DNA from: Flavobacterium sp. UBA7663 | GTDB lineage: Bacteria; Bacteroidota; Bacteroidia; Flavobacteriales; Flavobacteriaceae | DNA: 64,000 bases | Reading direction: 5' to 3' | NCBI RefSeq assembly: GCF_002483315.1 | Contig: NZ_DLHR01000019.1 | Span: 124,001 to 188,000, forward strand | Shown here: piece by piece, positions 43,305 through 52,012 of the stretch | Layout of the letters: each line of letters opens with the position of its first letter | How positions within the stretch are numbered: position 1 is the stretch's first letter | The notes under the pieces: model-generated | Told to the model about the DNA's origin: nothing | Seen by the model: the letters and a program-made list of their open reading frames with translations, nothing else | Database searches by the model: none | Translations under genes and position numbers: made by a program

Positions 43305-45431
43305 TTATAAAATCATTGTCAACTGAATGCGTTTTCTAGCTTCGTCCACCTCAACTACTTTTACTTGAACATGTTGGTGCATTTTTACGACTTCGTTTAC
43401 ATCGGAAACATAACCTTCTTTTAGTTGCGAAATGTGAACCAAACCACTTTCTTTGATTCCTACATCTACAAAACAACCAAAAGCGGTAATATTATTCACA
43501 ATTCCAGGTAAAATCATGCCTGTTCTTAAATCTTTAATTGTTTTTACATTCGGGTCAAATTCGAAAATTTTTGCGGCTTTTCTTGGGTCTAAACCTGGTT
43601 TTTCTAACTCTTTTAAAATGTCCTTTAAGGTTAAAATTCCGATTTCGGATGTGATGTAATGCTCTGGCTTTATTTGCGCTATTTTTTCTTTATTGGCAAT
43701 CAATTCATTGGTTTTGATTCCCAAATCTTTTGCCATTTTTTCCACAATAGGATACGCTTCTGGATGCACAGCCGAATTATCTAACGGATTTTTTCCATCG
43801 CGAATTCTAATGAAAGCTGCTGCTTGTTGGTATGCTTTTTCTCCTAAACGTGGTACTTTTTTCAGTTGCTTTCTATCTTCAAAAGGTCCGTTTTCTGAAC
43901 GATAAGCAACGATATTTTCCGCCATTTTTTCACCAATTCCAGATACATAACTCAACAACGATTTACTTGCTGTGTTGATGTTAATTCCAACAGAATTCAC
44001 GCAACTCATTACCGTGCTATCTAAAGCTGATTGCAATTTCGTTTGATCTACATCGTGTTGATATTGTCCAACTCCGATTGATTTTGGATCGATTTTTACT
44101 AATTCTGCCAAAGGATCTGAAAGTCGTCTTCCAATAGAAACCGAACCTCGAACCGTTACATCATAATTTGAGAATTCTTCTCGTGCAATTTTACTGGCAG
44201 AATATACCGATGCTCCCGCTTCCGAAACCACAAAAACTTGAACCGGTTTATCAAAAGCAATTTTTTTAATAAAGAATTCGGTTTCGCGAGAAGCAGTTCC
44301 GTTACCAATAGAAATCGCTTCAATGTTGTACGCATTCAACATAGAACGAATTTTCTTCATCGCCATCGCAGTGTCGTTTTGTGGCGCGTGTGGATAAATA
44401 GTTTCGTTGTTAAGCAAATCTCCTTTTTCATCCAAGCAAACCACCTTACAACCTGTTCTATATCCTGGGTCGATGGCTAAAATTCGTTTTTCTCCTAAAG
44501 GTGGTGCTAACAACAACTGGCGTAAATTTTCCGAAAACACATCAATCGCTTTAATATCGGCTTTGGCTTTTGCTTCTTGTAAGGTTTCGTTTGAAATGGC
44601 TGGTTCTAACAAACGTTTGTAACTGTCTTTAATCGCTAATTCTAAATGTTCGGTAGCATCCGTATTTTTATTTTTGATGATGTTTTCTTCTATAATATCT
44701 AAAGCTTCTTCTTTTTCGATTGCGACATTTAGTTTAACAAAACCTTCAGCTTCGGCACGCAACATGGCTAATAAACGATGTGATGGTGCTTTTGAAATAG
44801 GTTCGTTCCAATCAAAATATTGATTGAATTTTTGAGCCGCTTCGTCATCCTTTTTAGTTTTAACAACTTTGGTTGTGATTTCGGCTTTTCGTTGAAACAA
44901 GCGACGTAAATTTTTACGAATAAAAATGTTTTCATTAATCCATTCGGCAATGATATCGCGAGCACCTTGTAAGGCTTCGTCTTCATTTTTAACATTGGCA
45001 TTCAAATATTTTGAGGCTAAAAACTCAATATCATCATTTTTTTGACTCATGATAATTTTTGCTAATGGCTCTAATCCGTTTTCACGAGCGACATCAGCTT
45101 TGGTTTTTTTCTTCTTTTTATAGGGTAAATAGAAATCTTCCAATTCTTGTAAATCGAAACTGTTTTCAATTTTTGATTTCAATTCTGGTGAAAGTGCATT
45201 TTGCTCTTCAATCGATTTTAAAATGCTTTCTTTTCGTTTGATGATTTCATCAAATTGCTTGTTTAACTTCGAAATGGCTTCGATTTGAACCTCATCTAAA
45301 TTTCCGGTTTGATCTTTTCTGTAACGCGAAATAAACGGAATCGTACAATCTTCTGAAAGTAATTTTATAGTAGCTTCAATGCTTTTTGGAGCAATGTTGG
45401 TTTGATTTTGAATGAATTGAATGTGGGTCAT
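43305..45431 (-). CDS. tex: RNA-binding transcription accessory protein Tex
   Basis: This 708-residue protein has the Tex domain order: N-terminal helical HTH region, a YqgF-like RNase H fold (ILAIDPGYRTGCKVVCLD), helix-hairpin-helix (ININTASKSLLSYVSGIGEKMA) and a C-terminal S1 domain (GMILPGIVNNITAFGCFVDVG). It binds nucleic acid and affects transcription. A promoter element on the minus strand (TAATTTTG, 45477-45470) overlaps the divergent promoter of DUF1294. Confidence 0.95.
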   Translation of the reverse strand: MTHIQFIQNQTNIAPKSIEATIKLLSEDCTIPFISRYRKDQTGNLDEVQIEAISKLNKQFDEIIKRKESILKSIEEQNALSPELKSKIENSFDLQELEDFYLPYKKKKKTKADVARENGLEPLAKIIMSQKNDDIEFLASKYLNANVKNEDEALQGARDIIAEWINENIFIRKNLRRLFQRKAEITTKVVKTKKDDEAAQKFNQYFDWNEPISKAPSHRLLAMLRAEAEGFVKLNVAIEKEEALDIIEENIIKNKNTDATEHLELAIKDSYKRLLEPAISNETLQEAKAKADIKAIDVFSENLRQLLLAPPLGEKRILAIDPGYRTGCKVVCLDEKGDLLNNETIYPHAPQNDTAMAMKKIRSMLNAYNIEAISIGNGTASRETEFFIKKIAFDKPVQVFVVSEAGASVYSASKIAREEFSNYDVTVRGSVSIGRRLSDPLAELVKIDPKSIGVGQYQHDVDQTKLQSALDSTVMSCVNSVGININTASKSLLSYVSGIGEKMAENIVAYRSENGPFEDRKQLKKVPRLGEKAYQQAAAFIRIRDGKNPLDNSAVHPEAYPIVEKMAKDLGIKTNELIANKEKIAQIKPEHYITSEIGILTLKDILKELEKPGLDPRKAAKIFEFDPNVKTIKDLRTGMILPGIVNNITAFGCFVDVGIKESGLVHISQLKEGYVSDVNEVVKMHQHVQVKVVEVDEARKRIQLTMIL

Positions 45432-45459
45432 TGTGAATAAAATTGAACTGCTAAAATAC

Positions 45460-45467
45460 TATCTTTG
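45460..45467 (+). promoter_or_regulatory. -7 element of the DUF1294 gene
   Basis: TATCTTTG lies 17 nt before the TTG start at 45485. The opposite-strand tex element overlaps the same stretch (45470-45477), so the two genes share a short divergent promoter region. Confidence 0.55.
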
Positions 45468-45484
45468 GACAAAATTATTAGCTT

Positions 45485-45757
45485 TTGGAAGTACTATTTA
45501 TTTATTTAATTGTGATTAACAGCCTTTGTTTTTTAACTTTTGGCTACGATAAATGGCAAGCTAAAAACAATAAAAGACGCATTTCGGAATTCAATTTGCT
45601 TTTATTAGCTGGAGTTGGCGGAACTATTGGTGGAATTTTAAGCATGTATCTTTTCAAACACAAAACCAATAAATTTTCTTTTATTTTGAGTTTCTACGCT
45701 ATTGCGATACTTCAGGTTGTTTTATTGTATTTCGGAATTCAAGCTTTTAAAAGCTAA
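45485..45757 (+). CDS. DUF1294 family membrane protein
   Basis: This 90-residue protein has two to three hydrophobic helices and the DUF1294 pattern FGYDKWQAKNNKRRISE with GGTIGGILSMYLFKHKT. The start is TTG, because the promoter lies just upstream and no ATG is near. Its 3' end overlaps the convergent nnrD by 36 bp. Function unknown; some fused members carry a cold-shock domain, which is absent here. Confidence 0.82.
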   Translation: MEVLFIYLIVINSLCFLTFGYDKWQAKNNKRRISEFNLLLLAGVGGTIGGILSMYLFKHKTNKFSFILSFYAIAILQVVLLYFGIQAFKS

Positions 45758-46555
45758 TCCTATATTCTCGATAACATCGGTTATTAACATGCTTTCTTCG
45801 CTTTGTGTTTGAAGTGTAATATCAGCAGCTAATCCGTGAAGATAAACTCCTAAAATAGCCGATTCTAAAGTAGTATAACCTTGTGCTAAAAATGAAGTAA
45901 TCATTCCGGTTAACGCATCACCTGAACCACCTTTTGCTAAACCTGAATTTCCTGTAGTGTTTTCAAAAGTGTGAATTCCGTCAGTGATAAACGTTTTGTG
46001 TCCTTTTAAAACGATGACGCAATTTAGTTCTTTTGCTTTTTGGATTGCTGTAATTCTTCTTTCAGATTCAGAATTGTGTTCGCCAAATAATCGGTCAAAT
46101 TCTTTTTGATGTGGCGTTAAAACAAATGGAAAATTAAAGTTTTTCCAATCGATTTTATATTTCGCAATTAAATTCAAAGCATCAGCATCAAAAACAACGG
46201 GAAGTTTATTTTCATACAATTCGTAAATGTATTGCAGACTGATTTCGTCAACTCCAATTCCAGGACCAATTCCGATAGCGTTGTAAGGTGATAAATCGTT
46301 CATCACACAAGAATTGGCATACATTGCTTCGGGAATCGAATTGAAAAGAACATTTTTATTTTCTGGAGAAAAAACTACTGTCAATAAACCAACTCCAGAA
46401 CGTAAGCAAGCTCTTGAAGCAATAATAGCAGCTCCGATTTTGTCTGTACTTCCTGCAATTAACAAAGCATGACCATGCGTTCCTTTGTTAGAATCACATG
46501 GTCGTTTTTTATAAGTGTTTTTAATACAATTCAAATCTATTTTTACGAGTTCCAT
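45722..46555 (-). CDS. nnrD: ADP/ATP-dependent NAD(P)H-hydrate dehydratase
   Basis: This 277-residue ribokinase-like enzyme repairs damaged NAD(P)H hydrates. It has GHALLIAGSTDKIGAA, FVLTPHQKEFDRLFG and the diagnostic GNSGLAKGGSGDALTGMI near the C-terminus. The N-terminal epimerase domain of the fused form is missing, so this is the short version and the epimerase must be elsewhere. It is 24 bp after the end of rpiB on the same strand and may share its transcript. Confidence 0.93.
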   Translation of the reverse strand: MELVKIDLNCIKNTYKKRPCDSNKGTHGHALLIAGSTDKIGAAIIASRACLRSGVGLLTVVFSPENKNVLFNSIPEAMYANSCVMNDLSPYNAIGIGPGIGVDEISLQYIYELYENKLPVVFDADALNLIAKYKIDWKNFNFPFVLTPHQKEFDRLFGEHNSESERRITAIQKAKELNCVIVLKGHKTFITDGIHTFENTTGNSGLAKGGSGDALTGMITSFLAQGYTTLESAILGVYLHGLAADITLQTQSEESMLITDVIENIGLAFKSLNSEIQ

Positions 46556-46579
46556 TTGAATTGATTTTAAGATTTTTGA

Positions 46580-47011
46580 TTATTTACAAGCGATTTTTTT
46601 CACACGATTACCGTGTCTTCCGCCTTCAAAAGGAGTGTTTAAAAACGTATCTACCATTTCTATAGCTTGTTGAATAGAAGTATAACGAGCTGGAATACTA
46701 ATAATGTTAGCATCATTATGTTGTCGTGCTAAAGCGGCAATTTCTTTTGTCCAACAAAGTGCACAACGAATGTCTTGGTGTTTGTTAGCTGTCATCGCAA
46801 TTCCGTTTCCTGAACCGCAAATTACAATTCCTAAATCGGCTTTTTTTGATTCCACATCATAGGCTACTGGATGACCAAAATCAGGATAATCAACACTATC
46901 AAAAGTATCAGTTCCGTGATTAAAAATGGTATGTCCTTTTTCTTCTAAATATTGAACAATAGCTTTTTTATAATCTGGACCAGCGTGGTCGTTTCCAATT
47001 GAAATTTTCAT
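46580..47011 (-). CDS. rpiB: Ribose-5-phosphate isomerase B
   Basis: RpiB interconverts ribose-5-phosphate and ribulose-5-phosphate. The 143-residue protein has GNDHAGPDYKKAIV, GIVICGSGNGIAMTANK with the active-site Cys and the phosphate-binding His/Arg region NDANIISIPARYTS. The ATG at 47011 is used. A -7 element (minus strand TATTTTTG, 47043-47036) overlaps the alternative start at 47038 and supports the choice. Confidence 0.94.
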   Translation of the reverse strand: MKISIGNDHAGPDYKKAIVQYLEEKGHTIFNHGTDTFDSVDYPDFGHPVAYDVESKKADLGIVICGSGNGIAMTANKHQDIRCALCWTKEIAALARQHNDANIISIPARYTSIQQAIEMVDTFLNTPFEGGRHGNRVKKIACK

Positions 47012-47035
47012 AAGTTGTTGTGTGTTTTGTATATG

Positions 47036-47043
47036 CAAAAATA
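47036..47043 (-). promoter_or_regulatory. -7 element of rpiB-nnrD
   Basis: The minus strand reads TATTTTTG, 24 nt upstream of the chosen start. Confidence 0.5.
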
Positions 47044-47099
47044 CTAAAGATAAAGGAGTAATAATAATATGATTCTTATTTTGATATTTTTTTAAACAA

Positions 47100-47634
47100 A
47101 TCCTTTAAAATCAGTGAATTATATAAGAAAGTAAACTAAAAATTACACATTGTTAACTTCTTTACGTAAATCGTTGATAATCAGTTAACCTTAATTTAAC
47201 AATAATTGTTAACAACTTTGGATAGAAATTTAGAAGTTTTTTTAGGTTGTAAAGAAAAAATTTGTAATCCAAAACCGGAATTAAAAATCCTAATTTAGTT
47301 TCACGAATTTTTAGAAAAGTTATCAATAGAAAAAAATCAGTTTTCAACAGAAATCAACAATTGAAGTTATTTACAAAACGAATATAAAATATATTTTTAA
47401 CAACTGTTGATAACTACAAAAGAAAGAATTTAGAAGGTCTTATTTTCAGTTCTTTACTAAATTTTTAAATTGTTAATTACGTTGTATAAGTAACGATAAC
47501 TTTTAAAAACTACTTCTGTAAAAAAACTTATTCCACATATTAACACGCTATAATAACTATCATAAATTTAAATTTAATTAAAAATATTTTTTGTTGTTTT
47601 TAATATATGTTGAAAACTTTCAGCTTTTAAAAAA
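47100..47634. other. Candidate replication origin, gene-free AT-rich region
   Basis: About 600 bp without a credible gene. It is strongly AT-rich and has DnaA-box-like words: TTTTCAACA (47341-47349), TGTTGATAA (47405-47413), TGTTGAAAA (47608-47616), TTATCAATA (47320-47328) and CGTTGATAA (47172-47180), each one or two changes from TTATCCACA. TTGTTAACAA (47206-47215) is a palindrome. Genes to the left are mainly minus and those to the right mainly plus, as expected of an origin. No dnaA is near. The boxes are imperfect, so this stays a candidate. Confidence 0.4.
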
Positions 47635-47874
47635 TTAAACAATTTTTAAATGATCGTCTTCGTTTAGTTTTTTTAGAATTTCTTTCACGGTTGCTTCATC
47701 GTTTGGATGTACTTTTAATTTGATTCCGCCATAAGCAATTGTAGCAAATGGATCGATTCCAACGATAGTTTCGTTTTCAAAGAAGTAAGCAATTCCTTCT
47801 TGCTCTAATAAATTTTTAATAATCAAAGTCTCGTGTTGGTAGTTAAAAATAGCAACGGTTACAAAATTTTCCAT
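47635..47874 (-). CDS. DUF2007 family putative signal-transducing protein
   Basis: This 79-residue small soluble protein matches the DUF2007 pattern: FVTVAIFNYQHETLIIKNLLEQEGI then YGGIKLKVHPNDEATVKEIL. The ferredoxin-like fold is shared with ACT-like and signal-transducing proteins, but no ligand is known. It borders the candidate origin on its 3' side. Confidence 0.85.
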   Translation of the reverse strand: MENFVTVAIFNYQHETLIIKNLLEQEGIAYFFENETIVGIDPFATIAYGGIKLKVHPNDEATVKEILKKLNEDDHLKIV

Positions 47875-47990
47875 CTGAATTGATTTACTTTATAAAGTTA
47901 CGATAAGTTATTTTTATATTAAAACTGAAATACATTTTCGTTTTACATTGTTGTATTTTGTAACTTTAACCAATAATTGAAAATGATACA

Positions 47991-50168
47991 ATGAGTAAGA
48001 AACCAAAAAAATTAGGAAATAAACCAAAAGATTTTACTGCACAAATATTTAAAATACTTTCAAGAGAACCTTCTAAATCTTTTAATTACAAGCAAATAGC
48101 TGCTGTTTTAGAGTTAAACGATACCAAAAGCCGAAACGAAATAATTAGAGATTTAAAAATACTTAAAGCACAAGATAAAATTCACGAAACGGAAATTGGA
48201 AAATATCAAATTATTTCCAAAGCCGAATATTACGAAGGAATTATAGACATGACGTCTCGTAAAACAGGATATTTTGTTTGTGACGAACTAGAAGACGATG
48301 TTTTTGTTCCGTTTATTAACTTAAATCATGCTTTAGATGGCGATAAAGTGAAAGCTTATATTTACAATAGAAGAAGTTCACGAAAACCAGAAGCTGAAGT
48401 TTTAGAAATTTTAGAACGTAAAAAATCAGAATTTGTTGGTGTTATCGATGTGCAAAAAAACTTTGCTTTCGTAACAACTGCCAATGCTAAAATGTATACC
48501 GATATTTTCATTCCAAAAAATAAAATTGGTGATGCAGAACACGGAGATGTTGTTTTAGTAACCTTAGAAGATTGGCCTAAAAAAGCGGATTCTCCTTTTG
48601 GTTCTGTGATAAAAGTATTAGGAAAACCAGGCGAACACAATACAGAAATTCATGCGATTTTAGCTGAATATGGTTTACCTTATGATTTTCCAATTGAAGT
48701 GGAAGCGTATGCAAATAAAATAGATACTTCAATCACAGAAGAGGAAATTAAAAAACGTCGCGATATGCGTGATGTTTTAACGTTTACGATTGACCCGAAA
48801 GATGCAAAAGATTTTGATGATGCGTTATCGTTTCAGGTTTTAGAAAATGGAAATTACGAAATTGGAGTTCATATTGCCGATGTTTCACATTATCTTCAAG
48901 AAGGAACTATTTTAGATGATGAAGCTTATAAAAGAGCGACTTCTGTGTATTTGGTAGATAGAGTAGTTCCAATGTTACCAGAAGTGTTATCCAACTTTGC
49001 TTGTTCGCTTCGTCCTCATGAAGAAAAATATACGTTTTCAGCTGTTTTTCAATTGAATGATAAAGCAGAAGTTTTAGATGCATGGTTTGGAAGAACAGTA
49101 ACGTATTCTGATCAACGTTTTGCGTATGAAGAAGCACAAAGTATCATAGAAACAAAATCAGACGTTATTCCAGCCGAAATTTCATTAACTGGAAACGAAT
49201 ATATTGTTCCAAAACCAATAGTTGATGCTACTCTTAAAATGGATGAATTAGCTAAAATTCTTCGAAGAAAAAGAATGGCAGCTGGCGCAATTTCGTTTGA
49301 TAAAGTAGAAGTAAAATTCAATTTAAATGAAGATGCTGAACCAATTGGAGTTTATTTCAAACAAAGTAAAGATGCGAATCATTTGATTGAAGAATTCATG
49401 TTGTTAGCGAATAGAAAAGTAGCAGAATTCATTGGAAAACAAAAGAAAACCTTCATTTACAGAATTCACGATGAACCAAATGAAGATAAATTAATCAATC
49501 TTCAAACTGTGATTGCTAAGTTTGGATATTCAATCAATTTCCGATCTAAAAAAGATATTTCAAGTTCGTTGAATAATTTACTTTCAGAAGTTGTGGGTAA
49601 AAAAGAACAAAATTTGGTTGATACGCTTACAATTCGAAGTATGAGTAAGGCTGCGTATTCAACTGAAAATATTGGTCATTACGGATTAGCTTTTGATTAT
49701 TACAGTCATTTTACCTCACCAATTCGTCGTTATCCTGATGTTATGGCACACCGTTTGTTACAATTTTACATAGATGGCGGAAAAAGTGTAAGTGAAGAAG
49801 AATACGAAGAAAAATGTGTGCATTCTTCACAAATGGAAGGTTTAGCCGCTCAAGCCGAACGCGATTCTGTGAAATACATGCAAGTAAAATACATGCAAGA
49901 TCATAAAGATGAAGAGTTTTTAGGTGTAATTTCTGGTGTGACCGAATGGGGAATTTATGTAGAAATCATCGAAAACAAATGCGAAGGAATGGTTAGAATT
50001 CGTGAAATAAAAGATGATTATTACACGTTTGATGATAAACAATACGCTTTAATAGGTGAAGTTTCTAAAAATATTTTACAATTAGGAGACGAAATTTACG
50101 TTAAAGTAAAAAACACCGATTTAGTGAAGAAACAATTAGATTTTCATTATTTGAGAAAGAGAGAGTAA
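47991..50168 (+). CDS. rnr: Ribonuclease R
   Basis: This 725-residue 3'-5' exoribonuclease has an N-terminal winged helix (about 18-70), cold-shock OB domains, the RNB core with TIDPKDAKDFDDAL (catalytic acids) and HYGLAFDYYSHFTSPIRRYPD, and an S1 domain at the end (GVISGVTEWGIYVEI). It degrades structured RNA. The basic lysine-rich tail is short. It is plus-strand and starts the rightward gene set. GIN follows 32 bp on, possibly in the same transcript. Confidence 0.96.
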   Translation: MSKKPKKLGNKPKDFTAQIFKILSREPSKSFNYKQIAAVLELNDTKSRNEIIRDLKILKAQDKIHETEIGKYQIISKAEYYEGIIDMTSRKTGYFVCDELEDDVFVPFINLNHALDGDKVKAYIYNRRSSRKPEAEVLEILERKKSEFVGVIDVQKNFAFVTTANAKMYTDIFIPKNKIGDAEHGDVVLVTLEDWPKKADSPFGSVIKVLGKPGEHNTEIHAILAEYGLPYDFPIEVEAYANKIDTSITEEEIKKRRDMRDVLTFTIDPKDAKDFDDALSFQVLENGNYEIGVHIADVSHYLQEGTILDDEAYKRATSVYLVDRVVPMLPEVLSNFACSLRPHEEKYTFSAVFQLNDKAEVLDAWFGRTVTYSDQRFAYEEAQSIIETKSDVIPAEISLTGNEYIVPKPIVDATLKMDELAKILRRKRMAAGAISFDKVEVKFNLNEDAEPIGVYFKQSKDANHLIEEFMLLANRKVAEFIGKQKKTFIYRIHDEPNEDKLINLQTVIAKFGYSINFRSKKDISSSLNNLLSEVVGKKEQNLVDTLTIRSMSKAAYSTENIGHYGLAFDYYSHFTSPIRRYPDVMAHRLLQFYIDGGKSVSEEEYEEKCVHSSQMEGLAAQAERDSVKYMQVKYMQDHKDEEFLGVISGVTEWGIYVEIIENKCEGMVRIREIKDDYYTFDDKQYALIGEVSKNILQLGDEIYVKVKNTDLVKKQLDFHYLRKRE

Positions 50169-50200
50169 TTAATTTCTTATAAGAATTTAAAAATATTAAA

Positions 50201-50869
50201 ATGAAGAAAATAGTTTATAGCTTATTATTAATTAGTTCGATAGCTTTTGCCCAAACCGAAAAAAACGTTGGTGATTTTACTAAAGTAACTGCTTTTGATA
50301 AAATTGATGTCAACTTAGTAGCGTCACCTGAAAATAAAATTGTTTTAACGGGTGCCAATTCTCAAGAAGTAGAATTGGTAAACAAAAATGGCGAATTAAA
50401 AATCAGAATGCCTTTAATAAAAATGTTAAGTGGAGACGATGTTTCCGCTACTGTTTATTATAAAAAAATTGATGCTGTAGAAGCTAATGAAGGGAGTAGA
50501 ATTGCTTCAAAAGATGAAATTTCAGCAATTAATTTTGATATCATTTGTAAAGAAGGTTCTGAAATTAAACTTACTAATTTACAAACGGATAGATTACAAG
50601 TTCGTGTTTCGCAAGGAAGTATTGTAACCACAAAAGGAACGGTAAAAAATCAAGATATTTTATCCAATTCTGGTGGAAAATATGACGGCCAAGATTGTAA
50701 AACGCAACAATCTGTTGTTACGGTAAACGCAGGCGGAATGGCTCATGTGTACGCAACTGATTTAGTCGATGCAAAAACAAGAGCTGGTGGTGAAATTATA
50801 ATCTATGGAAAACCAAAACAAATCAACAAAAAGAAAATCGCAGGAGGAACTATAGAACAAGCGAAGTAA
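50201..50869 (+). CDS. Secreted GIN-domain (DUF2807) protein
   Basis: This 222-residue protein has a signal peptide cut after FAQ (about residue 18). The mature part fits DUF2807: DFTKVTAFDKIDVNLVAS at the start, then repeated short strands (EGSRIASKDEI, EGSEIKLTNLQ, AGGEIIIYGKP). The GIN family forms a beta-helix and is common on Bacteroidota envelopes. It lies between rnr and the LysE gene. It is not a lipoprotein, unlike its paralogue at 31735. Confidence 0.85.
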   Translation: MKKIVYSLLLISSIAFAQTEKNVGDFTKVTAFDKIDVNLVASPENKIVLTGANSQEVELVNKNGELKIRMPLIKMLSGDDVSATVYYKKIDAVEANEGSRIASKDEISAINFDIICKEGSEIKLTNLQTDRLQVRVSQGSIVTTKGTVKNQDILSNSGGKYDGQDCKTQQSVVTVNAGGMAHVYATDLVDAKTRAGGEIIIYGKPKQINKKKIAGGTIEQAK

Positions 50870-50919
50870 TTTGATAATAATTTCTTAACTTCGTAGTTCC
50901 AACTTTTTAACTTCTCAAT

Positions 50920-51615
50920 TTGCATTTACACGATATACTTACCGCAATTCCTTGGGGACTTTTGTTAGCTTTTTCAATTGGTCCTGGTTTTTTTGTTTTA
51001 CTTGAAACCAGTATTACCAAAGGTTTTAGAGCGGCATTTACTTTTGATTTAGGAATTGTTTTTAGTGATATTATTTTCATTTTAATCGCTTATTTAAGTA
51101 CAAATCAACTTTTAGAACAACTAAAAGATAATCCAACACTTTTTGTTATTGGTGGAATTATCATGTTGGCTTACGGATTAATTTCGTTTATTCAACTCAA
51201 AAGAAATTTCAAAAAACAAACTGAAATTGAACAAGACGACGATAATATTCCAAAGAAAAATTACTTTGCTTTGTTCTTCAAAGGGTTTTTGTTGAATTTC
51301 ATTAACATTGGAGTTTTAGGTTTTTGGATGATGATTATCATTACTTACGGACCACAAATGGAAATGAACACTTCTCGAATTTCTATTTTTTTCGCAGCAA
51401 TTTTAGTGTTTTATTTGGCTTTCGATGTGGCTAAAATATTGTTAGCAAAGCAATTGAAACACAAATTAATTCCTGCAAATATCTACAAAATCAAAAGAGT
51501 GATTAGTATGGTAATTCTAATTTTTGGTTTGTTTTTTATCCTACAAGGATTCTTCCCAAAAGAAAAAGAAATGATAACCAATAAGTTATTACCTGATACC
51601 GCTGTTAGTGAATAA
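50920..51615 (+). CDS. LysE-family amino acid exporter
   Basis: This 231-residue protein has six hydrophobic helices and the LysE/RhtB pattern: AIPWGLLLAFSIGPGFFVLLETSITKG at the start. It should export amino acids or related solutes, by family. The TTG at 50920 is taken as start because no ATG is near and the N-terminal motif lies close to it. A REP-like hairpin follows 15 bp after the stop. Confidence 0.82.
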   Translation: MHLHDILTAIPWGLLLAFSIGPGFFVLLETSITKGFRAAFTFDLGIVFSDIIFILIAYLSTNQLLEQLKDNPTLFVIGGIIMLAYGLISFIQLKRNFKKQTEIEQDDDNIPKKNYFALFFKGFLLNFINIGVLGFWMMIIITYGPQMEMNTSRISIFFAAILVFYLAFDVAKILLAKQLKHKLIPANIYKIKRVISMVILIFGLFFILQGFFPKEKEMITNKLLPDTAVSE

Positions 51616-51629
51616 TTTATTTTTCAATA

Positions 51630-51658
51630 TTTGTCATCCTGAACTCGTTTCAGGATCT
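51630..51658. repeat. REP-like hairpin, copy 1
   Basis: TTTGTCATCCTGAACTCG continues to TTTCAGGATCT. ATCCTGAA pairs with the TTCAGGAT half. Same family as 56135 and 57111. It sits just after the LysE-type gene. Confidence 0.7.
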
Positions 51659-51690
51659 AATTATTTTTTTCTAAAGATTATTCTATAAAA

Positions 51691-51716
51691 AAACCTCCTA
51701 ATTTCTTAGAAGGTTT
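51691..51716 (-). terminator. Terminator of the decayed tRNA unit
   Basis: AAACCT-C-CTAA / TTAG-A-AGGTTT with loop TTTC and a T-run on the minus strand. Its layout and loop equal those of the tRNA-Cys terminator at 51778-51805. Confidence 0.6.
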
Positions 51717-51717
51717 T

Positions 51718-51738
51718 AGAGGTATCGCCCGGATTCGA
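51718..51738 (-). pseudogene. Remnant of a tRNA 3' end
   Basis: This 21-nt stretch matches the 3' end of the tRNA-Cys (51806-51826-type sequence) with one change: AGAGGTATCGCCCGGATTCGA. It holds the acceptor 3' strand, the T-stem 3' strand and part of the T-loop; the 5' part is gone. It is preceded by its own terminator-like hairpin, so it appears to be the tail of a lost tRNA gene. Confidence 0.65.
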
Positions 51739-51777
51739 TATATCTTTAATTAATTTTTTAAAAAAATTAAAACAAAA

Positions 51778-51805
51778 AAAGAGCTACTATTTCTAGTAAC
51801 TCTTT
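51778..51805 (-). terminator. Terminator of tRNA-Cys
   Basis: AAAGAG-C-TACTA / TAGTA-A-CTCTTT with loop TTTC, and a T-run on the minus strand. It starts 3 nt after the tRNA 3' end. Confidence 0.8.
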
Positions 51806-51807
51806 AG

Positions 51808-51878
51808 AGGCATCGCCCGGATTCGAACCGGGGTAGACGGTTTTGCAGACCGCTGCCTAGCCGCTCGGCCACGACGCC
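51808..51878 (-). tRNA. tRNA-Cys (GCA)
   Basis: A full cloverleaf on the minus strand, 71 nt long. The acceptor GGCGTCG pairs with CGATGCC (one G-U), the anticodon arm has CTGCAAA with anticodon GCA, the T-loop is TTCGAAT, and the discriminator is U, as in Cys tRNAs. CCA is not encoded. Confidence 0.95.
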
Positions 51879-51895
51879 ATTATTTGAACGGACTG

Positions 51896-51925
51896 CAAAT
51901 TTACATTTTATTTCTTCGAAACCAA
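51896..51925 (-). promoter_or_regulatory. Promoter of tRNA-Cys
   Basis: On the minus strand TTG (51925-51923), 19-nt spacer, TAAATTTG (51903-51896). It ends 17 nt before the tRNA 5' end. A near-perfect consensus. Confidence 0.75.
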
Positions 51926-51981
51926 AAAAAATATTAAGTAAATATTAAGCGCTATTATTTATTTACGATACTCGTTTCTAA

Positions 51982-51989
51982 TACCTTTG
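51982..51989 (+). promoter_or_regulatory. -7 element of the LTA-synthase-like gene
   Basis: TACCTTTG ends 2 nt before an ATG at 51992, so that ATG probably lies upstream of or at the transcript start. It favours the internal ATG at 52013. Confidence 0.5.
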
Positions 51990-52012
51990 AAATGAAATCA
52001 ATAGATAAAATA

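Noticed and set aside
47162..47347. Minus-strand open frame of 61 codons in the candidate origin
   Set aside because: Composition is plain AT-rich, it has no leader or family, and the DnaA-like words run through it.
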